From an uncultured Hyphomicrobiales bacterium (GTDB lineage Bacteria > Pseudomonadota > Alphaproteobacteria > Rhizobiales > Xanthobacteraceae), in contig CAIRGJ010000028.1 in assembly GCA_903878085.1 (NCBI GenBank), forward strand, positions 1-52,468: DNA of 52,468 nucleotides. The letters run 5' to 3'. Shown in pieces: positions 40,868-49,390 of this stretch. Within the stretch, counting starts at the first letter, position 1. Every line of letters starts with the position of its first letter. Both the position numbers and the translations under genes were made by a program. Under the pieces are notes generated by a model. The model ran no database searches. It saw nothing but the letters and a program-made list of their open reading frames with translations, and was not told the origin of the DNA.

Positions 40868-40925
40868 ACCCTGAATCCGCCTGCGGCACAGGCGCTTTAC
40901 GCCTGCCCGGCCGGGGCAGTGGGCC

Positions 40926-41327
40926 TTATGCCTTCTGCGGCGTCATACGATCTTCCGCCGTGAGATAGTGCCGGGCATAGGCCACCAGTTGCCCGTCGCT
41001 CGGATGATCGACAGTCTCGACCCCCGCGATCAGTTGCATCAGTTTCGGATCGTGCGCGTCAATATGCGTGACCAATTCGGCCTTGGCATTGCCCGGCCCG
41101 GTAATGAGAATTGCGCCGGCATCGGCGACCGATTGCGCCACCGCATGGAGAAACTCGTTGTTGGCGGCGGCGTGGCCGCTGCCGATCGAATTGGCTTTAT
41201 GATGGATGTGCTTGGTCGGATGCTCCGGATGCAGCACCAGCTTTTCGGCGTCGGTCGGGTTGAAATGGAAGACGCGGGCTTCGCGGTGGTCGATCCAGAC
41301 GACGGCGTGAAAGTGATGCTCGGTCAT
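40926..41327 (-). CDS. Small eRF1-domain-like protein (translational machinery protein family)
   Basis: A 133-residue soluble protein starting MTEHHFHAVVWIDHREARVFHF. The sequence, including LHPEHPTKHIHHKANSIGSGHA, LITGPGNAKAELVTHI and GVETVDHPSDGQLVAYAR, belongs to a proteobacterial family annotated as translational machinery protein, with similarity to the last domain of archaeal/eukaryotic release factor eRF1. It is histidine-rich (over 10%). AGGA is correctly spaced for the ATG at 41327 rather than the one six bases earlier. Function unknown. Confidence 0.8.
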   Translation of the reverse strand: MTEHHFHAVVWIDHREARVFHFNPTDAEKLVLHPEHPTKHIHHKANSIGSGHAAANNEFLHAVAQSVADAGAILITGPGNAKAELVTHIDAHDPKLMQLIAGVETVDHPSDGQLVAYARHYLTAEDRMTPQKA

Positions 41328-41415
41328 GAACATAGGTCCTTTTTGGCGGCTGGCGGAACCCCGGAAACAGCGAATTTTCGGAACTATGGCCCAGCCCCCC
41401 AGATAGAACTTTGAT

Positions 41416-42549
41416 TTAGCTCATGTCCTCCGTGCCCTCGATACGGGCGGCAAATTGCGGCGACAGCTTGCGCAGGCGCGCCATGTCGATGCGGCCCGAA
41501 CGCATGATATAGCTCCTGGCGAACTCGGTGACGCCAAGCGCCATGTGCTCGCCGAAATTCTCGTACCAGGCGGCGCTGGCATTGGCGCCGCGCACGATCT
41601 TGTCCACGATCGGTCGCCGCGCCGCTTCGAAGGCCGGCAGCGCCGCGGCAACATCGTCGCCGTGCTCGGCCAGCGCGCGGTTCAGCGCGATCGCATCCTC
41701 CATCGCCAGCCGTGTGCCCGAGCCGATGGAAAAATGCGCGGTGTGCAGCGCGTCGCCGACCAGCACATATTTGCCGTGGTGCCAACGCGTGTTCGACACC
41801 TGCGGAAAGCGCCGCCACACCGAATTGTTGGAAATCAGCGGCCGGCCGTCGAGCGCGTCGGCAAAGACCTTCTGACACAGCGCGCGCGAGTCCGCGTCAT
41901 CCATCTTCTCAAACCCGGCGCCGACAAAAGTCGCGGCATCGACTTCGACGATGAACGTACTGCGGCCCGGCGCGTAGCGGTAATGATGCGCGTTGAAATT
42001 TCCGATCGGGGTGTGGCGGAAGGTCTGCGTCAAGGTGTCGAATACCTTGCTGGTGCCGAACCATGCGAAACGGTTGGCGAGATAGCCGACGCTGGCGCCA
42101 AATTCCTCGGCGAATGTATGCCGCACCAGCGAATTGACGCCATCAGCGCCGACCATCAGATCGGCCCCCTCCAATTCGTCCAGCGACTTCACCACGCGGC
42201 CGAAGTGCGGCTCGATGCCGGCCGACCGCACCCGCGCCTGCAGCAGTTGCAGCAGCTTCAGCCGGCCGATGGCGGCAAAGCCGATGCCGTCGATGACGAC
42301 GCGCTCGTTGCGGTGCACCAGCGTGATGTCGTTCCAGGATTCCATCTGCGGCGCGATCGCGGCGAATGTCTCCGGATCGTCCTCGCGCAGAAATTCCAGC
42401 GCCCGGTCGGAGAACACCACGCCGAAGCCGAAGGTGGCGGAGGCTGGGTTCTGCTCGATCAGCACGACGTCGGCGTCCGGCCGGCGCCGCTTGATCAGGT
42501 ATGAAAGATAGAGGCCGGCGGGACCGGCCCCGAGGATGGCAATGCGCAT
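41416..42549 (-). CDS. FAD-dependent aromatic monooxygenase
   Basis: A 377-residue flavoprotein hydroxylase. It has the FAD fold GAGPAGLYLSYLIKRRRP (about 7-24), the DG motif GADGVNSLVR, and the second FAD motif VLVGDALHTAHFSIGSGTRLAMEDA. FGFGVVFSDRALEFL and the rest resemble the N-terminal hydroxylase half of salicyloyl-CoA or 2-aminobenzoyl-CoA monooxygenases, but the second half of those enzymes is absent. The substrate is therefore only suggested to be an aryl-CoA. The ATG at 42549 starts just before the FAD motif; an in-frame TTG lies upstream. Confidence 0.87.
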   Translation of the reverse strand: MRIAILGAGPAGLYLSYLIKRRRPDADVVLIEQNPASATFGFGVVFSDRALEFLREDDPETFAAIAPQMESWNDITLVHRNERVVIDGIGFAAIGRLKLLQLLQARVRSAGIEPHFGRVVKSLDELEGADLMVGADGVNSLVRHTFAEEFGASVGYLANRFAWFGTSKVFDTLTQTFRHTPIGNFNAHHYRYAPGRSTFIVEVDAATFVGAGFEKMDDADSRALCQKVFADALDGRPLISNNSVWRRFPQVSNTRWHHGKYVLVGDALHTAHFSIGSGTRLAMEDAIALNRALAEHGDDVAAALPAFEAARRPIVDKIVRGANASAAWYENFGEHMALGVTEFARSYIMRSGRIDMARLRKLSPQFAARIEGTEDMS

Positions 42550-42618
42550 AGGTCGCTTGTACCGCAACGCCCGGCGTCCGTGCTAGCATCGTCCCGGCCA
42601 TTCAACCGAGAACCCAGC

Positions 42619-43083
42619 ATGTTCGACACCACCCTCGCCCTCACGCTTCACATCCTCGCCGCCGTGGTCTGGGTCGGCGGCATGTTCGCCGCCTATCTCT
42701 GCCTGCGCCCGGCGGCCGGCACGCTGGACGGCCCGCAACGCCTGCAACTGTGGCGCGGCTTCTTTGCGAAGTTCTTTCCCTGGGTCTGGGTTTCGATCCT
42801 GCTGCTGCTCGGCAGCGGCTACTGGATGCTGGTGACGGCGTTCGGCGGTTTCAAAGGCGCGCCGCTTTACATCAATCTGATGCAGGCGCTCGGGTTGCTG
42901 ATGGTGCTGTTGTTCCTCTGGCTGTTCCACGGGCCGTGGCTAAAATTCAAGCGCGCCGTCGATGCCAAAGACTGGCCCGCGGCGGCCGGCCACATCGGCC
43001 TGATCGCCCGCATCATTCAGATTAATTTGCCGCTCGGCCTGATCGTGGTGGTGATCGGCGGCACCGGACGGTTTTGGGGCTGA
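42619..43083 (+). CDS. CopD-like integral membrane protein
   Basis: A 154-residue protein with four hydrophobic segments and the CopD-type opening TLHILAAVVWVGGMFAAYLCLRP, where the histidine and tryptophans are conserved. Relatives are annotated as CopD domain or hypothetical membrane proteins and may be linked to copper or heme. There is no copper operon around it. Its TGA directly abuts the stop codon of the converging phosphomannomutase gene. Confidence 0.75.
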   Translation: MFDTTLALTLHILAAVVWVGGMFAAYLCLRPAAGTLDGPQRLQLWRGFFAKFFPWVWVSILLLLGSGYWMLVTAFGGFKGAPLYINLMQALGLLMVLLFLWLFHGPWLKFKRAVDAKDWPAAAGHIGLIARIIQINLPLGLIVVVIGGTGRFWG

Positions 43084-44586
43084 TTAAATCGTCTGATTAT
43101 ACGCGCCGACTTCCGGATGCGTGCGCAGCACGGCGTCGACCGATTTGAACATCTCGCGCATGCGCGCTTCGGACGCTGGGCTCTCGACCACCACGACCAA
43201 TTCCGGCTTGTTCGATGAGGCGCGCACCAGGCCCCAGGTACCGTCCGCGACGGTGACCCGCACGCCATTGACGGTGACCAAATCGCGAATCGGCTGGCCA
43301 TCGAATGTTGAGCCCTTGGCCTTCAGCGCCTCGAAATACTTCACCACCTGATCGACGATGCCGTATTTCGTTTCGTCGGCGCAATGCGGCGCCATGGTCG
43401 GCGAGCCCCAGGTCTTGGGCAGCGCCTTGCGCAGATCGGCCATCGACTTTCCCGGATTGCGGTCGAGCATGTCGCACACCGCCAGCCCGAAGATCATGCC
43501 GTCGTCATAGCCGCGGCCGAACGGCTTGTTGAAGAAGAAATGCCCGGACTTCTCAAAGCCGGCCACCGCGCCCAATTCATTGACGCGGCGCTTGATGTAG
43601 GAATGTCCGGTCTTCCAATAGTCGACCTTGACGCCATTGGCCTTGAGCACCGGGTCGGTCAGAAACAGGCCGGTCGATTTCACGTCGACCACGAAAGTCG
43701 TGTTCTTGTGCAGGCTCGACATGTCGCGCGCCAGCATGACGCCGACCTTGTCGGCGAAGATTTCCTCGCCTTCATTGTCGACCACGCCGCAGCGGTCGCC
43801 ATCGCCATCGAAACCGAGCGCCACGTCGGCCTTGTTGAAAAGCACCGCGTCGCGCATGGCGTGCAGCATCTTCATGTCTTCGGTGTTGGGATTGTAGCGC
43901 GGGAAGCTGTGGTCGAGGTCGCAGTCCAGCGGCACCACCTCGCAGCCGATCGCCTCGAGCACGCGCGGCGCAAACGCGCCCGCAGTGCCATTGCCGCAGG
44001 CCGCGACCACCTTAAGCTTGCGCTTGAGTTTCGGCCGTTTGGCGGTCAGGTCAGCGATATAGCGGTCGGGAAAATTCTCGACGAAGATGTAAGAGCCGCC
44101 GCCCTTGAGGTCGAACGCCGAGCTCAGCACGATTTCCTTCAGCCGCTTCATTTCCACCGGCCCGAAGGTCAGCGGGCGGTTGGCGCCCATCTTGACGCCG
44201 GTCCAGCCATTGTCGTTGTGCGAGGCGGTGACCATGGCGACGCAGGGCACGTTGAGTTCGAACTGCGCGAAATAAGCCATCGGCGTGATGCAGAGCCCGA
44301 TGTCGTGCACCTTGCAGCCCGACGCCAGCAGGCCGGACACCAGCGCCATCTTTACCGAGGCGGAATAGCTGCGGAAATCGTGGCCGGTGACGATCTCCTG
44401 CTTGACGCCCATCTCCTTGATCAGCGTGCCGAGCCCCATGCCCAGCGCCTGGATACCCATCAGGTTGATTTCTTTTTCCAGCAGCCAGCGCGCGTCGTAT
44501 TCGCGGAAGCCGGTCGGCTTCACCAGCGGCGAGGATTCGTATTCGTAGGTATTGGGCGTCAGTGCGAATTTCGGCTTGGGAAACAT
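43084..44586 (-). CDS. Phosphomannomutase / phosphoglucomutase
   Basis: A 500-residue alpha-D-phosphohexomutase. The phosphoserine loop is VTASHNDNG (S122), the magnesium site GFDGDGDR (D250, D252, D254), the sugar-binding segment GFEKSGHFFF, and a C-terminal phosphate-binding domain with VRASSNKPELV. It interconverts mannose- or glucose-6-phosphate and the 1-phosphate for surface polysaccharide precursors, which fits the UDP-glucose dehydrogenase gene nearby. Slightly longer than AlgC. Confidence 0.93.
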   Translation of the reverse strand: MFPKPKFALTPNTYEYESSPLVKPTGFREYDARWLLEKEINLMGIQALGMGLGTLIKEMGVKQEIVTGHDFRSYSASVKMALVSGLLASGCKVHDIGLCITPMAYFAQFELNVPCVAMVTASHNDNGWTGVKMGANRPLTFGPVEMKRLKEIVLSSAFDLKGGGSYIFVENFPDRYIADLTAKRPKLKRKLKVVAACGNGTAGAFAPRVLEAIGCEVVPLDCDLDHSFPRYNPNTEDMKMLHAMRDAVLFNKADVALGFDGDGDRCGVVDNEGEEIFADKVGVMLARDMSSLHKNTTFVVDVKSTGLFLTDPVLKANGVKVDYWKTGHSYIKRRVNELGAVAGFEKSGHFFFNKPFGRGYDDGMIFGLAVCDMLDRNPGKSMADLRKALPKTWGSPTMAPHCADETKYGIVDQVVKYFEALKAKGSTFDGQPIRDLVTVNGVRVTVADGTWGLVRASSNKPELVVVVESPASEARMREMFKSVDAVLRTHPEVGAYNQTI

Positions 44587-44679
44587 CAGGTCCTCAAATC
44601 AGGGCTAGGTCGAAACTGCATAGCCTAACGCCCGAGAGGCGCAAAGCGGTCCGTCAGAAAGTCATGGGAATGTGGCGGC

Positions 44680-45195
44680 TTATTGCTCAAGCACCATGCG
44701 GCCATTGGCCACTTCGTAGCGCTTGAGCCGGGACAGGAACGACATGCCGAGCAGGTTCTTCCACAACGCCTCGTCGGGCAGCACCAGCGCCGGCACGTCA
44801 TAAACGGTAATGCCGCCGACCTCAACGCGCTCGAGCTGGGCGCGCGCGGCCTTGATCTTTCCGTTGGCGGTGGACACCGTCGCCGTATAGTCGCTGCGCA
44901 TCGGACGGATACCGATCTGGGCGGCGTCCGATTCGCGCAGGATCACCAGCGACGCGCCGGTGTCGACGATGAAGTCGATACGGCGGCCTTCGATCCGCGC
45001 CTCGGCCGGGTAATGGCCATCGCGGCCGGTCTCCAGCGTCAGGCTGCGGCCGGACGTCGCCGGCTGTCGCGGCTCGTAGGCCGCCTGCGCCGCCGCCGCC
45101 CGCGCGGGTTGCTGTACCATTGCCTGGTCGAAGTAGCGGGCAACAAACCCGCCGATGACCAGCAGCGCGACGGCAAGAATAAGGAACTGACGCAT
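44680..45195 (-). CDS. Membrane-anchored retropepsin-like aspartic protease
   Basis: A 171-residue protein with one N-terminal membrane segment (FLILAVALLVIGGFVARYF) and a retropepsin-like domain outside the membrane. The active site is FIVDTGAS (D78), with the flap region and a later hydrophobic-Gly LLGMSFLSRL element, matching the clan AA family often called TIGR02281. Such domains are active as dimers. The start MRQFLIL at 45195 is preferred; an in-frame GTG at 45222 has a purine run too close to it. Confidence 0.87.
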   Translation of the reverse strand: MRQFLILAVALLVIGGFVARYFDQAMVQQPARAAAAQAAYEPRQPATSGRSLTLETGRDGHYPAEARIEGRRIDFIVDTGASLVILRESDAAQIGIRPMRSDYTATVSTANGKIKAARAQLERVEVGGITVYDVPALVLPDEALWKNLLGMSFLSRLKRYEVANGRMVLEQ

Positions 45196-45324
45196 GACTG
45201 AGCCCGAATTGTCCGCGCTCACTTTCCCATGCCGGCGCTCAAAGCAGCCTTAACGGACGGCCCCACCGCATCGCGCGATTTTCGGATGGTTGTCGACCGG
45301 TTAAGCGAGTCGCTGCAATTGTAA

Positions 45325-47790
45325 CTATGTGCCGCGCGGCTTGGCCCGCCGCGTCGGCGACGCATGCGCCGGATCGTCGGGCCAGGGATGGCGCGGATAG
45401 CGCCCGCGCAGATCGGACCGCACGTCGGCATAGCTGCCGCGCCAGAAACCGGGCAAATCGCGCGTGATCTGTACCGCCTTATGCCCCGGCGACAGCAACT
45501 CAATCACCAGCGGCACGCGGCCGCCGGCAATCGCCGGATGCTGGCCGAGGCCGAACAGTTCCTGCACCCGGACCGACACCGTCGGCCCCTGCTCGGCCTC
45601 ATAGTCGATCGGCACCGACGAACCGGTCGGCGCGGTGAAATGCGTCGGTGCTTCGGCATCGAGCCTGCGGCGTAACGCCCACGGCACCAGCGCCGTCATC
45701 GCTTCGGACAAAGCCTCGGCGGAAATCTCAGTGCGCGCGGTCTTGTCGAACAGCAGCGGCTCCAGCCATTCGGCGGTGCTGCGCGCGAGGCCGTCGTTGG
45801 ACAGGTCGGGCCATTCGTCGCCTTCGGCGCGTCGCAAAAAGTCAATGCGCTGGCGGAATTGCAGCGCGGCTTTGCTCCACGGCAGTTTGTCGAGACCGAG
45901 CGACACGATGCCTTGCGCCAGCACCTTAGCGGTGTCGGCGTCGGGCGTGACCTGTTTTACTTGCTCGGCCAGCATCAACGCGCCGAGGCGGCGGCTGCGC
46001 CGCGCCCGCAACGACGACGAGGCGGCGTCGAAGGTCACCGTATCGCGGTCCGCGATCTTGCCGGCGAAGCGCGCCTCGATGTCGGCGAGGGTGATCGGCG
46101 CCGCCAGCACGATACGGCTCGACGCCGCCGCGCCGGTCAGTTCCGCCACCGTCAGGAAAGGTTCGCGCGCCAGCGCCGATGCTGCATCGACATTGCCGCC
46201 GCGGCCGCTGGCCAAAAGAAACGCGCCGCCACCGCCACCTCGATTCTTGGCGACGCGGTCGGGATAGGCCAACGCCAGCAGCGAGCCGGGCGACACATCG
46301 CCCTGGCCGCGCTCGCCGACCGTATCGATCCACCGCGCCACCATCGCCCGCGCCTCGTCGCCACGGCGCGTGCGGTCACGGCGGAATTGATCGAGGCGAT
46401 GGCGCAGATCGGCGTCATCGCCCCCCAATCCCCGTTCCGTCAGCACGGCGGCAATTGACGCCGCCATCTCGCCGGCGCCTTCCGCGGCGGCATCGACCAC
46501 CATGCGCGCCAGCCGCGGCGGCAACGGCAGACGACGCAGCTTGCGGCCTTCCTCGGTGATGCGGCCCTGCGCGTCGATGGCGCCAAGCTCAGCGAGCAGC
46601 GCTTTCGCCTCGTTGAGCGCCGGGCCCGGCGGGGAATCGAGAAACGCCAGCTGGCCCGGATCGGCGGCGCCCCATTGCGCCAGATCGAGCACGAAGGACG
46701 ACAGATCGGCCGACAGAATTTCCGGTCGTGTGTAGGCTTCCAAGGAACCTGTCTGCGGCTCGTCCCACAGCCGGTAGCAGACGCCGGGCTCGGTGCGCCC
46801 GGCGCGGCCGCGGCGCTGGTCGGCGGCAGCGCGCGACACCCGCACGGTTTCCAGCCTTGTTAAGCCCACATCGGGCTCGTAGCGCGGCACCCGCGACAGC
46901 CCGCTGTCGATCACCACGCGCACGCCCTCGATGGTCAGCGAGGTTTCCGCGATCGAGGTCGCCAGCACGATCTTGCGCCGCCCTTTTGCCGCAGGCGTTA
47001 TCGCCCGATCCTGCTCGCGCGCGTCGAGCGCACCGAACAGCGTCACCACATCGACGGTCGCATCGGCGATGCGCTCCTTGAGCAGCGTCTCGGTGCGGCG
47101 GATTTCGGCGGCGCCCGGCAGAAATACCAGCAACGAGCCGCTGTCGGCGCGCAAGGCGCGCTGCACCGCATCCGCCACCGGCCGCTCGATGCGCTCGCGC
47201 GGATCGCGGCCGAGATAGCGCGTCTCCACCGCGAATGCCCGGCCCTCGCTCGCGACGACTGGGCAATCGCCAAGCAGCGCCGCAACCCGCGCGCCGTCGA
47301 GCGTCGCCGACATCACCAGGATCTTGAGATCCTCGCGCAACGCCAGTTGCACGTCGCGCGCCAAAGCCAGCCCCAGATCGGCGTCGAGCGAACGCTCATG
47401 GAATTCGTCGAACAGCACGGCGGCAATGCCGTCGAGCGACGGGTCGTCGAGGATCAGCCGCGTGAACACGCCTTCGGTGATGACTTCGATGCGCGTGCTT
47501 TTGGAAATCTTGGAGCCGAAGCGCACGCGCAAGCCGACCGTGCCGCCGACCTGTTCGCCGATGGTCGAGGCCATCCGGCTGGCCGCGGCGCGCGCCGCCA
47601 GCCGCCGCGGCTCCAGCACCAGAATTTTCTTACCCGCTGCCCACAGCTCGTCGAGCAGCACCAGCGGCACACGCGTGGTCTTGCCGGCACCGGGCGGCGC
47701 CACCAGCACCGTGGCGTTATTGTCGCGCAACGCGTCGGTCAGACGCCCGAGCGCATCGTCGATGGGAAGCCGGTCAGGGAAATCGCGCAT
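45325..47790 (-). CDS. hrpB: ATP-dependent helicase HrpB
   Basis: An 821-residue DEAH-type helicase of normal HrpB length. Walker A APPGAGKTT (31-39), DEFH box (128-131, as expected in HrpB), SATLDG motif III, the helicase C-terminal domain with QRRGRAGRTEPGVCYRLW, HA2 region, and the C-terminal HrpB domain (VPLVIELLSPGHKAVQITRDLPGFWRGSYADVRSDLRGRYPRHPWPDDP). Role in RNA metabolism is poorly defined in bacteria. It stands alone. Confidence 0.95.
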   Translation of the reverse strand: MRDFPDRLPIDDALGRLTDALRDNNATVLVAPPGAGKTTRVPLVLLDELWAAGKKILVLEPRRLAARAAASRMASTIGEQVGGTVGLRVRFGSKISKSTRIEVITEGVFTRLILDDPSLDGIAAVLFDEFHERSLDADLGLALARDVQLALREDLKILVMSATLDGARVAALLGDCPVVASEGRAFAVETRYLGRDPRERIERPVADAVQRALRADSGSLLVFLPGAAEIRRTETLLKERIADATVDVVTLFGALDAREQDRAITPAAKGRRKIVLATSIAETSLTIEGVRVVIDSGLSRVPRYEPDVGLTRLETVRVSRAAADQRRGRAGRTEPGVCYRLWDEPQTGSLEAYTRPEILSADLSSFVLDLAQWGAADPGQLAFLDSPPGPALNEAKALLAELGAIDAQGRITEEGRKLRRLPLPPRLARMVVDAAAEGAGEMAASIAAVLTERGLGGDDADLRHRLDQFRRDRTRRGDEARAMVARWIDTVGERGQGDVSPGSLLALAYPDRVAKNRGGGGGAFLLASGRGGNVDAASALAREPFLTVAELTGAAASSRIVLAAPITLADIEARFAGKIADRDTVTFDAASSSLRARRSRRLGALMLAEQVKQVTPDADTAKVLAQGIVSLGLDKLPWSKAALQFRQRIDFLRRAEGDEWPDLSNDGLARSTAEWLEPLLFDKTARTEISAEALSEAMTALVPWALRRRLDAEAPTHFTAPTGSSVPIDYEAEQGPTVSVRVQELFGLGQHPAIAGGRVPLVIELLSPGHKAVQITRDLPGFWRGSYADVRSDLRGRYPRHPWPDDPAHASPTRRAKPRGT

Positions 47791-47831
47791 GGGAGGGCAC
47801 TCTTAACCCTCTCCCGGCGCGCGGAAAACAA

Positions 47832-49184
47832 CTACTTCTTATCCGACGCCCGGCGCACGAGGTTTTCCGGCGCATCGACGCGGGCGCGGCCGATGCTTTC
47901 ATAGCTGAAGCCGTGGCGAAGGATTTCCTCGGACCGGTAGATGTTACGCAGATCGACCAGCACCGAGCGCTTCATCAGCGTCTTCAGGCGCTTGAAATCG
48001 AGCGCGCGGAACTGCTCCCATTCGGTGACGATCACCAGCGCGGAAGCACCCTCGGCGCAGGAATAGGCATCGTCGCAGAACGTGACATTCGTCATCATCG
48101 GCTTGGCCTGCTCCATGCCGATCGGATCGAAGGCGCGCACCTTGGCGCCCATGTCCTGCAGCGCGGTAATGAGGGGCAAAGAAGGCGAATCTCGCATGTC
48201 GTCGGTGTTCGGCTTGAACGTCAGCCCGAGCACGGCAATCGTCTGCCCGCGCATATCGTCGCCGAGCGCGTGCGACACCTTGCGCGCCATCGCGCGCTTG
48301 CGCGAGTCGTTGGCCGCGGCGACCGCCTCGACGATGCGCAGCGGCGCCTCGTAGTCCTGGCCGGTCTTGATCAGCGCCAGCGTGTCCTTGGGAAAGCATG
48401 AGCCGCCATAACCCGGCCCAGCGTGCAGGAATTTCGAACCGATGCGGTTGTCGAGGCCGATGCCGCGGGCGATCTCCTGGACGTCGGCGCCGACTTTCTC
48501 CGCCAGATCGGCGATCTCATTGATGAACGTGATCTTGGTGGCGAGGAAGGCGTTGGCGGCGTATTTGATCAGTTCCGCGGTGCGCCGTCCGGTGAACAAA
48601 ATCGGCGAGCGGTTGAGATACAGCGGCCGGTAGATTTCGGTCATCACCTCGCGGGCGCGCTCATCCTCGGTGCCCACTACAATGCGGTCGGGATGTTTAA
48701 AATCCCGGATTGCGGCGCCTTCACGCAAAAATTCCGGATTGGACACCACGGCGCACTGCGCCTCGGTGCGCGTTTCGCGGATGATGCGCTCGACCTCGTC
48801 GCCGGTACCGACCGGCACGGTCGATTTGGTGATGACCACCGTGAAACCATCGAGCGCGCCAGCGATCTCGCGGGTGGCGTCATAAACATAGGTGAGATCG
48901 GCGTGGCCGTCGCCGCGGCGCGACGGCGTACCGACCGCGATGAACACCGCGTCGGCGCCTTTGACCCCGCTGGGCAGGTCGGTGGTGAACTTCAGCCGGC
49001 CGGCGCGCACGTTATTGGCGACCAGTTCGGCCAGCCCCGGCTCGTAGATCGGCATCTCGCCGCGCTCCAGCGCGTCGATCTTGCCTTTGTCCTTGTCGAC
49101 GCAGATCACGTCGTGGCCGAAATCGGCGAAGCAGGCCCCGGACACGAGGCCGACATAGCCAGTACCGATCATCGTCACGCGCAT
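47832..49184 (-). CDS. UDP-glucose 6-dehydrogenase
   Basis: A 450-residue enzyme that oxidises UDP-glucose to UDP-glucuronate with two NAD. The NAD fold GTGYVGLVSGACFADFGHDV is at the N-terminus, the nucleotide-sugar domains follow (KSTVPVGTGDEV, NPEFLREGAAI), and the catalytic cysteine is C263 in GYGGSCFPKD. It supplies glucuronate for exopolysaccharide or lipid A modification. Divergent from polA across about 200 bp. Confidence 0.95.
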   Translation of the reverse strand: MRVTMIGTGYVGLVSGACFADFGHDVICVDKDKGKIDALERGEMPIYEPGLAELVANNVRAGRLKFTTDLPSGVKGADAVFIAVGTPSRRGDGHADLTYVYDATREIAGALDGFTVVITKSTVPVGTGDEVERIIRETRTEAQCAVVSNPEFLREGAAIRDFKHPDRIVVGTEDERAREVMTEIYRPLYLNRSPILFTGRRTAELIKYAANAFLATKITFINEIADLAEKVGADVQEIARGIGLDNRIGSKFLHAGPGYGGSCFPKDTLALIKTGQDYEAPLRIVEAVAAANDSRKRAMARKVSHALGDDMRGQTIAVLGLTFKPNTDDMRDSPSLPLITALQDMGAKVRAFDPIGMEQAKPMMTNVTFCDDAYSCAEGASALVIVTEWEQFRALDFKRLKTLMKRSVLVDLRNIYRSEEILRHGFSYESIGRARVDAPENLVRRASDKK

Positions 49185-49390
49185 AGTTTCTGTCCGTAAT
49201 AATCGTGCGCCGGCGGGGCGGCCGAGCGGCGCAAATCGGGGCGCAAATCAGGCCGACTGCATAGCAGAGCTGGTTCCGAGTCGCGAGACGCCCACTAAGT
49301 CACAAAATCCGTAAACAGCGGCATAATCCAGCGTCCACAGGCAGGTTAACACGCATTGATTCCATTGCCGTGACGGCCCACATTCCCGCC

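Noticed and set aside
40889-40905. Intrinsic terminator for the eRF1-like gene
   Set aside because: The CAGGCG/CGCCTG stem is not followed by a T-run on either strand, and it lies on the upstream side of the chemoreceptor and after the gene only by orientation of the neighbour.
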